A stretch of DNA of 64,000 nt from REEB85 sp018971455 (lineage in GTDB: Bacteria > Pseudomonadota > Alphaproteobacteria > Acetobacterales > Acetobacteraceae): the NCBI GenBank assembly GCA_028871195.1, contig JAGWNT010000006.1, positions 1-64,000 on the forward strand. The letters are read 5' to 3'. The notes under the pieces were generated by a model. That model did no database searches. It was not told where the DNA came from and was given only the letters and a program-made list of their open reading frames with translations. Positions 18,920-26,788 of this stretch are shown here, piece after piece; position 1 is the first letter of the stretch, and every line of letters starts with the position of its first letter. Position numbers and translations under genes: made by a program.

Positions 18920-19690
18920 ATGCGATTGCTCCTCGTCCAGGCCCAGTCCGCCGCCACCCGCCAGTCAACCATGGCGTTCAGCGCCAGCGCCGCCATCGTT
19001 GACCATGTGCACCAGGTGGCCGATGCGGTGACATACCTGCGCACCTACGAATACGACATCGTGGTGCTCGACCAGGAGCTGACCGACATGGCGGGCACCG
19101 ACGCGATCCGCCGCTTCCGCACCTTGGGCTTCACCACCCCCGTGCTGATCCTGACCGACATGGAGAGCGGCAAGTCCCGCGCCCAGGCCCTGCGCGCCGG
19201 CGCCGACGACCTGCTCTCCAAACCCTTCGACCCCGACGAGCTGGCCGCCCGCATCGAGGCGGTGGTGCGCCGGCGCAACGGCTTCGCCCGTTCCACCCTG
19301 CATGTCGGCCCGCTGGAAGTGGACATGGCCAGCCGCGAGGTCCGGGTGGATGGCCAGCCCGTCAGCCTGACCCGCAAGGAATACGCCATCGTCGAGCTCA
19401 TGGCCCTGCGCAAGGGCCGGGTGATCCCCAAGCAGAACTTCCTCGATCACCTTTACAATGGACTCGACGGTCCGGAGACCCGGGTGATCGATGTCTTTAT
19501 CTGCAATCTGCGCAAAAAACTCTCATTGTGCGGAGGTGGTTCACTTATTGACACAGTTCGGGGTCACGGGTACATTATGAGAGATACGCCGGCTTTCGCG
19601 GATCGGAGCTTGCCCGCCGCGGGATACCCGGAAGAAGCTATGCCCGTCGTACCCGCGCATCGGCTCGACCGGGAGGTCGCGATCAGCTGA
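18920..19690 (+). CDS. CtrA-like response regulator with a degenerate acidic pocket
   Basis: OmpR-family regulator of 256 residues with a receiver (1-115) and a winged-helix DNA-binding domain (about 125-228). The output domain is close to CtrA: GPLEVDMASREVRVDGQPVS, LTRKEYAIVELMALRKG, FLDHLYNGLDGPE and IDVFICNLRKKLS. Asp51 (VVLDQELTD) and the receiver lysine (LLSKPF) are kept. However, CtrA's acidic residues at 7-9 (EDD) are replaced by QAQ, so Mg2+-dependent phosphorylation is doubtful. A hybrid kinase gene follows 108 bp downstream. It may be a CtrA paralogue or a CtrA adapted to phosphate-independent action. Confidence 0.85.
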   Translation: MRLLLVQAQSAATRQSTMAFSASAAIVDHVHQVADAVTYLRTYEYDIVVLDQELTDMAGTDAIRRFRTLGFTTPVLILTDMESGKSRAQALRAGADDLLSKPFDPDELAARIEAVVRRRNGFARSTLHVGPLEVDMASREVRVDGQPVSLTRKEYAIVELMALRKGRVIPKQNFLDHLYNGLDGPETRVIDVFICNLRKKLSLCGGGSLIDTVRGHGYIMRDTPAFADRSLPAAGYPEEAMPVVPAHRLDREVAIS

Positions 19691-19798
19691 GAGCGGCTCC
19701 GACCCAACCGGAGGTACCCTCTCGCCATGCCGATCGCCGCTTCTGGCACCAACACCGCAAGGGCGATCCGGCGCGGGCACGGCGTCCCGGCCTGAGCC

Positions 19799-22795
19799 AT
19801 GTCGCGCGGGACGGGGGGGGAGCGGGAAGGATTCCTGCACCGCATCCAGGCGGCGTTTTCCTTCTCATGCCCGCTCTGCGTCCTCGCCGTCCTCGTCGCG
19901 ATGACGCTCGCGGCCATGTCGGTCGGCGCCATCCTGCTCGACCATGCCCGCGCCATCCAGCAGGGCGAGCTCGTCGCCACCCGTGAGGCCGATCTCGGCG
20001 CGCTGCGCACCAGCCTGCTGCTCAGCGCCGCCGACCGCATGCTCCACGAGGCCGCGGCGTTGCAGGCGGCCCCCCAGGCGACGGCCAGCGCCCGCAGCGG
20101 CGCGCTCGATGCCGGCCTCTCCCGGCTGCGCGCCGTCGAGCCGCGCATCCTCGCACTCTATATATTAGGGCCGGATGCCGGCCCGCTCGCCGCCTCCCTG
20201 GCGCCGGCCTGGCACGCCGCCAACCTCGCCAGCGCCTGCCTGCACGCCGGCCGGGCCGATTCCGGCCAGGTCCTGCTGAAATCGATCACCACCCCGATCG
20301 CCTCCGACGGCACCAGCGAGCCCGCCCTGTGCATGATGCGCGGCACCGAGGGCGGCGCGGTCCTCGCCGTGCTCGGCTCCGGGCTGGTGGCCGCGCAGTA
20401 CGCGGACCTCAATCTCGGCCGGCACGGCGCGGCCATCCTGGAGGACGGCGCCGGGCGCACGCTGCTCGCCATTTCGGCGGGCGGGGATGCGGCCCTCGCC
20501 GCGCCCTCCGGCGGCCTCTCCGCCACCCGCCGCATCGAGGCGCCGGTACCTGCGATCCTGCGCGTCTCCCTCGCCCGCAGTGACATGCTCGCCGTCTGGT
20601 GGTCGCGCGCCTCGCTGATCGGCAGCAGCGCGCTCATCGTCATCTCCTTCCTCGCCCTCAGCATCCTGGCGGTGCGCCGCACCGAGCAGCGCGAGCTGCG
20701 CAGGCTCGAGCAGATGGTCCTGCCGCGCGAGCACATCGCCGACCGCGAAAGGCTGCTTGCCGCCGTCGCCACCATCGCGTGCGACCTCGCCGATTGCGAG
20801 CTGCTGGACACCGGCCAGGCGTCGCAGATCCAGCGCCCGCCCGGCCAGGCGCCGCCGGAAGAGGGCAGGGGCATCGCGCTGGCATTGCTGCGGCCCGATC
20901 TCGTGCGCATCGGGCCGTTGCTGTTGCAGCATCGCCACGCCGCCCGCTTCAGTGCTACGGACCTCGCCTTCCTGCGCGTGCTGGCCGAATTCGCCCGCCG
21001 CACCGTGGCCCAGCAGGACGCGGTGGCCGCGGCCCACCGCGAGGCCGGGCAGGCCCTGGCCGAGCGCGACAGCGAGCGCGCCGCCCAGCAGGCCGTGCAG
21101 AGCGAGATGTCCGACGCCAGCTTCACGCTGGACGGCGATTGGCGCATCGTCGCCACCAACCGCAACGCGGACCGCCTGCTCGGCGAATACGCCGACGATC
21201 TGCGCCACCGAACCCTGTGGAAAGTCTTCCCCGAACTCGTCGGCACGGTGTTCGAGAGCCAGTGCCGCCGCGCCCTGCAGGACCAGCACCCCGTCGCCTT
21301 CGAGATGCGCTGGCTGCGCTCGGAGAGCTGGATCGCCGTGCATGCCTATCCGCGCGCGCCGGGCCTGGCCGTCTACATGCAGGATATCAGCCGCCAGATC
21401 GGCATCGACGACCGGCTGCGCGAGGCCGCCAAGATGGACGCCATCGGCAATCTCACCGGCGGCATCGCCCATGATTTCAACAATCTGCTGACGGTGATCC
21501 TCGGCAACATCGAAATCCTCGACCTCGAACTGCCCGAGCGCGGCGAGATCCGCGACATGCACGAGCAGATCCGCCGCGCCGCCCAGACCGCGACCGAGCT
21601 GACCCACCAGCTCCTCGCCTTCGCCCGCCGCCAGCCCCTCTCGCCGGCGGATGTCGATATCGGACGCCTGATGATCGGGCTCGACGGCCTGCTGCGCCGC
21701 ACCCTCGGCGCCACCGTCACCGTCGATATCCGCGTCCCCGAAGGGCTGTGGCACGCCCGCATCGATGCCGCCCAGCTCGAGGCGGCCCTGGTCAACCTCG
21801 CCCTGAACGCCCGCGACGCCATGCCCGGCGGCGGCCGCTTCACCCTGGAGGCCGCCAATCTCGCCCTGCGCAACCCGCAGACCGACGCCTTCGGCGAGAT
21901 CCGTCCGGGCAATTACGTCGTCATCTCCGCCGCCGATACCGGCGCCGGCATCCCCCGCGACGTCATCGGCCGGGTCTTCGAGCCGTTCTTCTCGACCAAG
22001 CCCTCCGGCCGCGGCACCGGGCTCGGCCTGTCCATGGTCTATGGCTTCGTCACCCAGTCCGGCGGTCATGCCCGCATCGCCAGCGAACCCGGCCGCGGCG
22101 CGGTCGTGCGGCTCTATCTGCCGCGCGCCGCCGGCAAGCCGGCGGCCGGCGGCGGCGGGGGGCTGCCCTATGCCGACCCGCCGCGCACCAGCCCGCCCTT
22201 CGCCGGCCCGTCCACCCCGACGTATTCCATCCCCTCCGCCCCGATCCCGTCCTCAGCGGGCCCGTCCTCCGCGGGCCCATCCTATCCGGGCCCGTCCGCC
22301 ATGGGCACGTTCAACTCCGGCCCCTCCCAGGCCGGCGCGCGGGCGGCGCCCGCACCCCCGCGCCGCGCCGAGCCGCCGCCGGTCAGCACGGGCGGGCAGG
22401 GCCTGCCGGGCGGTGCCGAGCGCATCCTGGTGGTCGAGGATTCCGACATGGTGCGCGACTACGCCCAGGCCGTGCTGGGCGGGCTCGGCTACGCCGTCAC
22501 CGTCGCCGCCGATGGTCCGGAGGCGCTCGCGCTGCTCGATCGCGGCCTGTGCCCCGAGCTGCTGCTGACCGACGTGCTGCTGCCGAACGGGCTGGACGGG
22601 CTGCAGCTGGCCGAAAAGGTGCTGGCCCGCATGCCCGGCCTGCCGGTGCTGTATATGTCCGGCTATATCGAGAATGTGGATGCCTACCAGTCCCGGCTCG
22701 ATCCGCAGACGAATCTGCTCCTCAAGCCGTTCCGCCGCGCCAGCCTCGCCATCATGGTCCGCGCCCGGCTCGACGCCGCCCGCCGCGCCCGCTGA
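19799..22795 (+). CDS. CckA-like hybrid sensor histidine kinase
   Basis: Membrane kinase of 998 residues. Two transmembrane segments (about 20-45 and 268-292) flank a periplasmic sensor. A GAF-like region and a PAS domain (about 430-545) follow, then HisKA with GGIAHDFNNLL (His558), and HATPase_c with VNLALNARDAMPGG and FEPFFSTK. After a Pro/Ser/Gly linker comes a receiver with VEDSDMV and Asp925 (LLTDVLLPNG). The HDFNN-type H-box and terminal receiver recall CckA. The start codon is uncertain: the ATG has a poor ribosome-binding site. It is downstream of the CtrA-like gene and may feed it directly or through an Hpt. Confidence 0.88.
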   Translation: MSRGTGGEREGFLHRIQAAFSFSCPLCVLAVLVAMTLAAMSVGAILLDHARAIQQGELVATREADLGALRTSLLLSAADRMLHEAAALQAAPQATASARSGALDAGLSRLRAVEPRILALYILGPDAGPLAASLAPAWHAANLASACLHAGRADSGQVLLKSITTPIASDGTSEPALCMMRGTEGGAVLAVLGSGLVAAQYADLNLGRHGAAILEDGAGRTLLAISAGGDAALAAPSGGLSATRRIEAPVPAILRVSLARSDMLAVWWSRASLIGSSALIVISFLALSILAVRRTEQRELRRLEQMVLPREHIADRERLLAAVATIACDLADCELLDTGQASQIQRPPGQAPPEEGRGIALALLRPDLVRIGPLLLQHRHAARFSATDLAFLRVLAEFARRTVAQQDAVAAAHREAGQALAERDSERAAQQAVQSEMSDASFTLDGDWRIVATNRNADRLLGEYADDLRHRTLWKVFPELVGTVFESQCRRALQDQHPVAFEMRWLRSESWIAVHAYPRAPGLAVYMQDISRQIGIDDRLREAAKMDAIGNLTGGIAHDFNNLLTVILGNIEILDLELPERGEIRDMHEQIRRAAQTATELTHQLLAFARRQPLSPADVDIGRLMIGLDGLLRRTLGATVTVDIRVPEGLWHARIDAAQLEAALVNLALNARDAMPGGGRFTLEAANLALRNPQTDAFGEIRPGNYVVISAADTGAGIPRDVIGRVFEPFFSTKPSGRGTGLGLSMVYGFVTQSGGHARIASEPGRGAVVRLYLPRAAGKPAAGGGGGLPYADPPRTSPPFAGPSTPTYSIPSAPIPSSAGPSSAGPSYPGPSAMGTFNSGPSQAGARAAPAPPRRAEPPPVSTGGQGLPGGAERILVVEDSDMVRDYAQAVLGGLGYAVTVAADGPEALALLDRGLCPELLLTDVLLPNGLDGLQLAEKVLARMPGLPVLYMSGYIENVDAYQSRLDPQTNLLLKPFRRASLAIMVRARLDAARRAR

Positions 22796-22816
22796 CACCC
22801 TAATTTTGCCCTAAAG

Positions 22817-22834
22817 TGATGCATCTGTGCATCA
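22817..22834. promoter_or_regulatory. Inverted repeat TGATGCA-N4-TGCATCA
   Basis: A perfect 7-4-7 palindrome 22 bp after the hybrid kinase stop and about 94 bp before the following regulator's start. It could be a transcript hairpin or a regulator site; no T-run follows. Confidence 0.4.
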
Positions 22835-22901
22835 TGGCTCGTCAGGGCAGGTGAGAAACATCCCGGAACCTGCGATAAACCCTGGACAAAACTGTTAATC
22901 T

Positions 22902-22919
22902 GGTAACTTTATGGTTACC
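22902..22919. promoter_or_regulatory. Inverted repeat GGTAAC-N6-GTTACC
   Basis: A perfect 6-6-6 palindrome ending 8 bp before the GTG start of the OmpR-type regulator gene. Its position over the likely promoter or leader fits autoregulation; the binding protein is unknown. Confidence 0.4.
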
Positions 22920-22927
22920 ACGAGCGG

Positions 22928-23746
22928 GTGAGTGCGGTGGTGGGTATGCAGCTCGACGAACTGAATCAGGCGTCAGCCGGCCTCGGTCTCCAGCCGGAAC
23001 CTTCCGTGTTGCTGGTCGAGGACGATCACGACGTGGCGCAGACCATCCGCCGCTACATCGAACGTGTCGGCATGAAAACCAGCTGGGCCAGCAACGGCGC
23101 CGAGGCGCTCCAGATGAAGGAGAGCTTCCGCCCCGACATCGTGCTGGTCGATCTCGAACTGCCGGATGTGGACGGCGTCAAGCTGATCTCCTGGCTCGCC
23201 AGCCGGCGCGATTGCGGAATCATCGTGGTGTCCGGCCGCGGCGAGGATGTCGATCGCGTCGTCGGCATCGAACTCGGCGCCGATGATTACGTCACCAAGC
23301 CGGTGCCGATGCGCGAACTGGTGGCGCGCATCCGCGCCGTCCATCGCCGCGCCGGGCGCAATGGCGGCGAGGCGGCCAATGCCCCCGCGCCGCCGGAGCC
23401 GGGGCAGGTCGTGCTGGGCGGCGTGCGCGTCGATCTGCGCCGCCGCACCGTCACCGCCCAGCGCGCCAACGGTCTGGCCGATGAGTCCATCCACCTCACC
23501 GCCGCCGAATTCGTCGCCCTCGAGGCGCTGATCGAAGCGGCCCCGCAGCCGGTCTCGCGCGAGCGCATCTGCCGCCTGGCGCTGCGCCGGCCCTTCCATG
23601 CCGAGGATCGCGGCGTCGACCAGCTCATCCTCAACCTTCGCCGCAAGCTCTTCGACGACGAAACCGCCCACAGCGTGATCGTCTCGGTGCGCGGCGCCGG
23701 CTACTCGGTGGTGACCGACAAGGAGCTCTTCGTCGTCCGCTCCTGA
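22928..23746 (+). CDS. OmpR-family response regulator
   Basis: Regulator of 272 residues. The receiver has the full acidic site (SVLLVEDDHDVAQ), the phosphoacceptor in IVLVDLELPDVDG and Lys in DDYVTKPV. The winged-helix domain includes LTAAEFVALEALIEAAPQPV and ends with VSVRGAGYSVV. The start is taken as GTG; an ATG six codons later (22946) would give 266 residues. It lies 132 bp downstream of the hybrid kinase with two palindromes in between. Its kinase partner and targets are unknown. Confidence 0.9.
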   Translation: MSAVVGMQLDELNQASAGLGLQPEPSVLLVEDDHDVAQTIRRYIERVGMKTSWASNGAEALQMKESFRPDIVLVDLELPDVDGVKLISWLASRRDCGIIVVSGRGEDVDRVVGIELGADDYVTKPVPMRELVARIRAVHRRAGRNGGEAANAPAPPEPGQVVLGGVRVDLRRRTVTAQRANGLADESIHLTAAEFVALEALIEAAPQPVSRERICRLALRRPFHAEDRGVDQLILNLRRKLFDDETAHSVIVSVRGAGYSVVTDKELFVVRS

Positions 23747-23798
23747 CGAAGCCTAAACAATTTCGCGCCATGACTGGGCTGCCCTCACGGGAAAGCCC

Positions 23799-24626
23799 AT
23801 GCACGTCTTCGCGCCCCACAAGCTGCTGATCGCCGCCTGCGCCGCCCTGCTGCTCGTCCCGCAGGCGCGCGCCGCGACGTCCATGCCGGCCACCGCCGCC
23901 GCCGCCGCACCCGCCACCTGCCAGAGCGCCGGGGACGCCGCCGAGCGCGCCTGGAGCATCCCCACCGGCCTGCTCGCTGCCATCGGCCGCATGGAAAGCG
24001 GGCGCTACGATGCCGCGACCGGGCGCATCGCCGCCTGGCCGTTCACCATCAACGCCGCCGGCACCGGCCATTTCTACCGGACCGCCGACGACGCGATCAC
24101 CGCCGTGCAGGATCTGCAGATGCGCGGCATCGGCCTGATCGATGTCGGCTGCTTCCAGGTCAACCTGCTCTACCATCCGGGCGCCTTCGCCACGCTCGCC
24201 GACGGGTTCGACCCGCAGCACAACGCCGATTACGCCGCCGCCTTCCTCAGCCGCCTCTACCGCCGCACTGGCTCGTGGGAAGCCGCCGTCGCCGCCTACC
24301 ACTCCGCCACGCCCGGCCTGGGCGAGCCCTATCGCGACCGCGTGCTGGCCGATTGGCAGAGCGGCGGGCTCGCCCTGCCGCACCGCTACGCCGCCATCGG
24401 CTTCTCGCACCCGGGCGGCGGCAGCCTGGCCGGCGACCCCTACGTCATCCACATCGCCGCCTGGGCGCCGGCCCAGCAGGCGGCCCTGCCGCGGGTCTGG
24501 CGGCCCGGTGCGGCCGCACCCGCGCCCGCCCACCCGCGGGCGCCCAGGGCAGGGCAGGGCGCCATGGCGTCCCCCGTCATGCGCCATTTTGCCCGCCTGC
24601 CGCGCATCATCACCCCCGGCTCGTGA
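23799..24626 (+). CDS. Lytic transglycosylase-like exported protein
   Basis: Protein of 275 residues with a signal peptide (LLIAACAALLLVPQARA) and an SLT domain. The catalytic Glu is in AIGRMESGRYD (Glu66), followed by the conserved VGCFQVNLLYHP and VAAYHSATPG segments. Such enzymes cleave peptidoglycan to let envelope machines through. The gene stands directly before the flp pilin genes, so a role in inserting the Tad pilus is likely, although it lies before their CtrA-like site and may be transcribed separately. Confidence 0.88.
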   Translation: MHVFAPHKLLIAACAALLLVPQARAATSMPATAAAAAPATCQSAGDAAERAWSIPTGLLAAIGRMESGRYDAATGRIAAWPFTINAAGTGHFYRTADDAITAVQDLQMRGIGLIDVGCFQVNLLYHPGAFATLADGFDPQHNADYAAAFLSRLYRRTGSWEAAVAAYHSATPGLGEPYRDRVLADWQSGGLALPHRYAAIGFSHPGGGSLAGDPYVIHIAAWAPAQQAALPRVWRPGAAAPAPAHPRAPRAGQGAMASPVMRHFARLPRIITPGS

Positions 24627-24641
24627 GCGCCGAGGCAATCC

Positions 24642-24656
24642 TTAATCACGACTTAA
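24642..24656 (+). promoter_or_regulatory. CtrA-like site upstream of the first flp gene
   Basis: TTAATCACGACTTAA is an exact TTAA-N7-TTAA, the full CtrA consensus. Its end is 98 nt before the ATG of the pilin gene. Confidence 0.7.
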
Positions 24657-24754
24657 CGTCGCGCATGATGTCCTGAGCCGGACCATCATCGCCGCGACGC
24701 TGCTTGCCGGCAGCAACGGCACGGTGGCGACCTCGCGTGTTCAGGAGATACGAC

Positions 24755-24940
24755 ATGTTCGCTGTAATGAGGAAGTTCCGTCAGATGCTTGCCGGTGACC
24801 GTCGCGGCGTGACGGCGCTGGAATACGGCCTGCTCGCCGCCATCATCGGCGGCGTGGTGATCACCGGCGCCGGCCTGCTCGGCAACTCGCTGGGCACCAC
24901 CTTCAACACCATCGGCGCGGCGATGACCGCCGCCAGCTAG
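24755..24940 (+). CDS. flp: Flp family type IVb pilin (copy 1)
   Basis: Pilin precursor of 61 residues: a short basic leader ending DRRG, the cleavage site G/VTALEYGLLAA with Glu at +5, then a hydrophobic helix. After cleavage by the CpaA-type peptidase it forms the pilus shaft. The start MFAVMRKF has AGGAG about 7 nt upstream. This copy is almost identical in its core to the copies at 25279, 25789 and 26789. Confidence 0.95.
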   Translation: MFAVMRKFRQMLAGDRRGVTALEYGLLAAIIGGVVITGAGLLGNSLGTTFNTIGAAMTAAS

Positions 24941-24965
24941 CTCGCCTGGCTTTCTCGCCGTGCCT

Positions 24966-24984
24966 GGCGCGGTCCGTCCGCGCC
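24966..24984 (+). terminator. Hairpin after flp copy 1
   Basis: GGCGCGG-N5-CCGCGCC, a 7-bp perfect stem 26 nt after the stop. The same stem recurs after copies 2 and 3, with different loops. It may stabilise or end the short pilin transcript. Confidence 0.5.
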
Positions 24985-25166
24985 GACAGACTGCCTCACG
25001 GCGCGACGATCGGGCGGCTCGCCCACGGGCCACCGATCGTCCGCCCTCTCCCCCCGCAATCCGCCGCACGACCCTCATCGACCCGCCGGCGCGGCCACGC
25101 GCACCGGCGCCGATTGTCGGGTATTGCTAGGGATTGTCATTCGTTTGTTCAGCGGCCGGTTGCGTC

Positions 25167-25181
25167 TTAACACCGAGTTAA
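25167..25181 (+). promoter_or_regulatory. CtrA-like site upstream of flp copy 2
   Basis: TTAACACCGAGTTAA is an exact TTAA-N7-TTAA, ending 97 nt before the pilin ATG. A TTAATA at 25194 could be part of the -10 region. Confidence 0.7.
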
Positions 25182-25278
25182 CACTGCGAATGGTTAATAA
25201 ATGTTGCCGGCTGGCTCGCCAGGGGCACCCTTCCCGCACCGGACGGGTCATTGCAAATTGGAACAGTGGAGACTCGGC

Positions 25279-25464
25279 ATGTTTGCTCTGATGAAAAAGT
25301 TCCGCCAGATGCTTGCCGGCGACCGTCGCGGCGTGACGGCGCTGGAATACGGCCTGCTCGCCGCCATCATCGGTGGCGTGGTGATCACCGGCGCCGGCGT
25401 GCTCGGCAACTCGCTGGGCAAGACCTTCAACACCATCGGCACGGCGATGACCGCCGCCAGCTGA
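25279..25464 (+). CDS. flp: Flp family type IVb pilin (copy 2)
   Basis: Pilin precursor of 61 residues with cleavage site G/VTALEYGLLAA. It differs from copy 1 at a few positions (GVLGNSLGKTF in place of GLLGNSLGTTF; N-terminus MFALMKKF). GTGGAGA lies upstream as ribosome-binding site. It has its own CtrA-like site and downstream hairpin, so it is probably a monocistronic unit. Confidence 0.95.
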   Translation: MFALMKKFRQMLAGDRRGVTALEYGLLAAIIGGVVITGAGVLGNSLGKTFNTIGTAMTAAS

Positions 25465-25489
25465 TTCTGCCGCTTTTCGTGCCGTGTCT

Positions 25490-25508
25490 GGCGCGGCCTC
25501 GCCGCGCC
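25490..25508 (+). terminator. Hairpin after flp copy 2
   Basis: GGCGCGG-N5-CCGCGCC with the same 7-bp stem as after copy 1 but a different loop, 25 nt after the stop. Confidence 0.5.
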
Positions 25509-25676
25509 ATCGCTTCCAAGGCAGTGCGACGACCGGGACTGGCGACCCATTCGCCCCCGGTCGTCCGCTCCCCTCCCACAACCTGAGAAATACCAGACCC
25601 GCCGGTGATCGCGCCGCCGGGCGATTGGCATTGATCGCCATTCTTCAAGTCCAGCTGTTCACTTTTCCGACAGTTA

Positions 25677-25691
25677 TTAACAATACGCTAA
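25677..25691 (+). promoter_or_regulatory. CtrA-like site upstream of flp copy 3
   Basis: TTAACAATACGCTAA has one mismatch to TTAA-N7-TTAA. It ends 97 nt before the ATG, the same distance as for copy 2. Confidence 0.6.
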
Positions 25692-25788
25692 CAGCACGGG
25701 GCTTTTACTGGCGTTGCCCGCTGGCCCGCCAGTGGCACCCATCCCCCACTGGACGGGTCACCGCAACTCGCAACACCGGAGTCACAGA

Positions 25789-25974
25789 ATGTTCGCTCTC
25801 GTCAACAAGTTCCGCAAGATGCTCGCTGGCGACCGTCGTGGCGTGACGGCGCTGGAATACGGCCTGCTCGCCGCCATCATCGGCGGCGTGGTGATCACCG
25901 GCGCCGGCCTGCTCGGCAACTCGCTGGGCACCACCTTCAACACCATCTCGACCCATATGACGACGGCCGCCTGA
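25789..25974 (+). CDS. flp: Flp family type IVb pilin (copy 3)
   Basis: Pilin precursor of 61 residues, leader MFALVNKFRKMLAGDRRG, then VTALEYGLLAA and a hydrophobic helix. The C-terminus ISTHMTTAA differs from copies 1 and 2 but is shared with copy 5. Own CtrA-like site upstream and hairpin downstream. Confidence 0.95.
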   Translation: MFALVNKFRKMLAGDRRGVTALEYGLLAAIIGGVVITGAGLLGNSLGTTFNTISTHMTTAA

Positions 25975-25996
25975 ACGGCATTTCTCTCGCCGTATC

Positions 25997-26016
25997 CGGC
26001 GCGGCTCGCCGCGCCG
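25997..26016 (+). terminator. Hairpin after flp copy 3
   Basis: CGGCGCGG-N4-CCGCGCCG, an 8-bp stem 22 nt after the stop. It is the third member of the same 3' element. Confidence 0.5.
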
Positions 26017-26131
26017 ACGACCGACAGGACAGCGTGACGATCGGGGAGGCTATCGCAAGAGCCGCCCCGATCGCTCGCGTCGGCACCACCCCCCTGCATG
26101 CCGCCTTTCGCCACCTGGCTGGAGTTCCGCG

Positions 26132-26407
26132 ATGTCAGCGCTCATCAAGAAACTGCGCCGGAAAATCAATCAGGACACCAACGGCGTCGCGGCGGTCGAA
26201 TACGTCCTGCTCTTCTTCATCATCGGCAGCGTCGTGATGAGCGGCGGGCATTTCCTCGGCATCGCGATGGCGGACGCCTTCAGCTCCGTCAGCACGGCCA
26301 TGACCACCACGCCCGCCGGCCACACCGCCACCGGCCCGGGCTCCCCGAGCCCCGACTCCACCAGCCCGACGCCCAGCACCGAGTCGACACCTCCCCGCGA
26401 CAACTGA
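26132..26407 (+). CDS. Divergent Flp-like pilin with a Ser/Thr/Pro tail
   Basis: Protein of 91 residues. The leader MSALIKKLRRKINQDTNG is followed by the prepilin site G/VAAVEYVLLFFIIG with Glu at +5. Unlike the other pilins it has a hydrophilic tail of about 30 residues rich in Pro, Ser and Thr (PGSPSPDSTSPTPSTES). It lacks the upstream CtrA-like site and the hairpin. It may be a minor or specialised pilin; the tail could be exposed on the filament or glycosylated. Confidence 0.8.
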   Translation: MSALIKKLRRKINQDTNGVAAVEYVLLFFIIGSVVMSGGHFLGIAMADAFSSVSTAMTTTPAGHTATGPGSPSPDSTSPTPSTESTPPRDN

Positions 26408-26788
26408 TCCCCGTCGCGGCCGGAGCGATCAGCCATCGCTGCCGCGGCGGCGTGGCAATGCCGCGAAACATCGCCGGTTTTTCAACACCTCTGCCGAGGT
26501 GACGCGCTTCGGACACCCGCGCGGCATCGCGCGGCCGGGCAGGGGGGCCGCGGATCCGCGCCCCACGGCCGCGCCCCTCCGCCCCGCCGCGGCCGGCGCT
26601 CCGCCCGCCTCCAGCACGTGGCGGGTTGCCTCTGACGAACTTGTAGTCAAACCCTGCAAATAAGTTGAGGCCATTAACAGCCACTTAACGCCGCCGATGG
26701 TCTCTGAGCCATGCTTGCTGGACGAGCCAGCGGCGTTCGCCTTCCCCGCCAGGCGGGGTGCAACCAGCTGCCAATCAGGAGTTCAAGA
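26408..26788. other. Intergenic region before flp copy 5
   Basis: No gene seen. The first part is GC-rich and featureless; 26630-26700 is AT-richer and holds a CtrA-like site. A short hairpin GCTGG-N5-CCAGC (26717-26731) lies in the leader, as in copies 2 and 3 but with changed bases. Confidence 0.6.
26674..26688 (+). promoter_or_regulatory. CtrA-like site upstream of flp copy 5
   Basis: TTAACAGCCACTTAA is an exact TTAA-N7-TTAA, ending 100 nt before the ATG. Confidence 0.7.

Larger units (their letters stand above)
24941..25278. other. Intergenic region between flp copies 1 and 2
   Basis: No gene seen. It holds a hairpin just after copy 1 (24966-24984), a featureless GC-rich middle, then a CtrA-like site (25167-25181) and a leader with a small hairpin CTGGC-N2-GCCAG at 25211-25222 before copy 2. 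Confidence 0.6.
25465..25788. other. Intergenic region between flp copies 2 and 3
   Basis: No gene seen. It contains the hairpin at 25490-25508, a CtrA-like site (25677-25691) and a leader similar to that of copy 2, including CTGGC-N2-GCCAG at 25721-25732 and the shared GGCACCC...GGACGGGTCA stretch. Confidence 0.6.
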
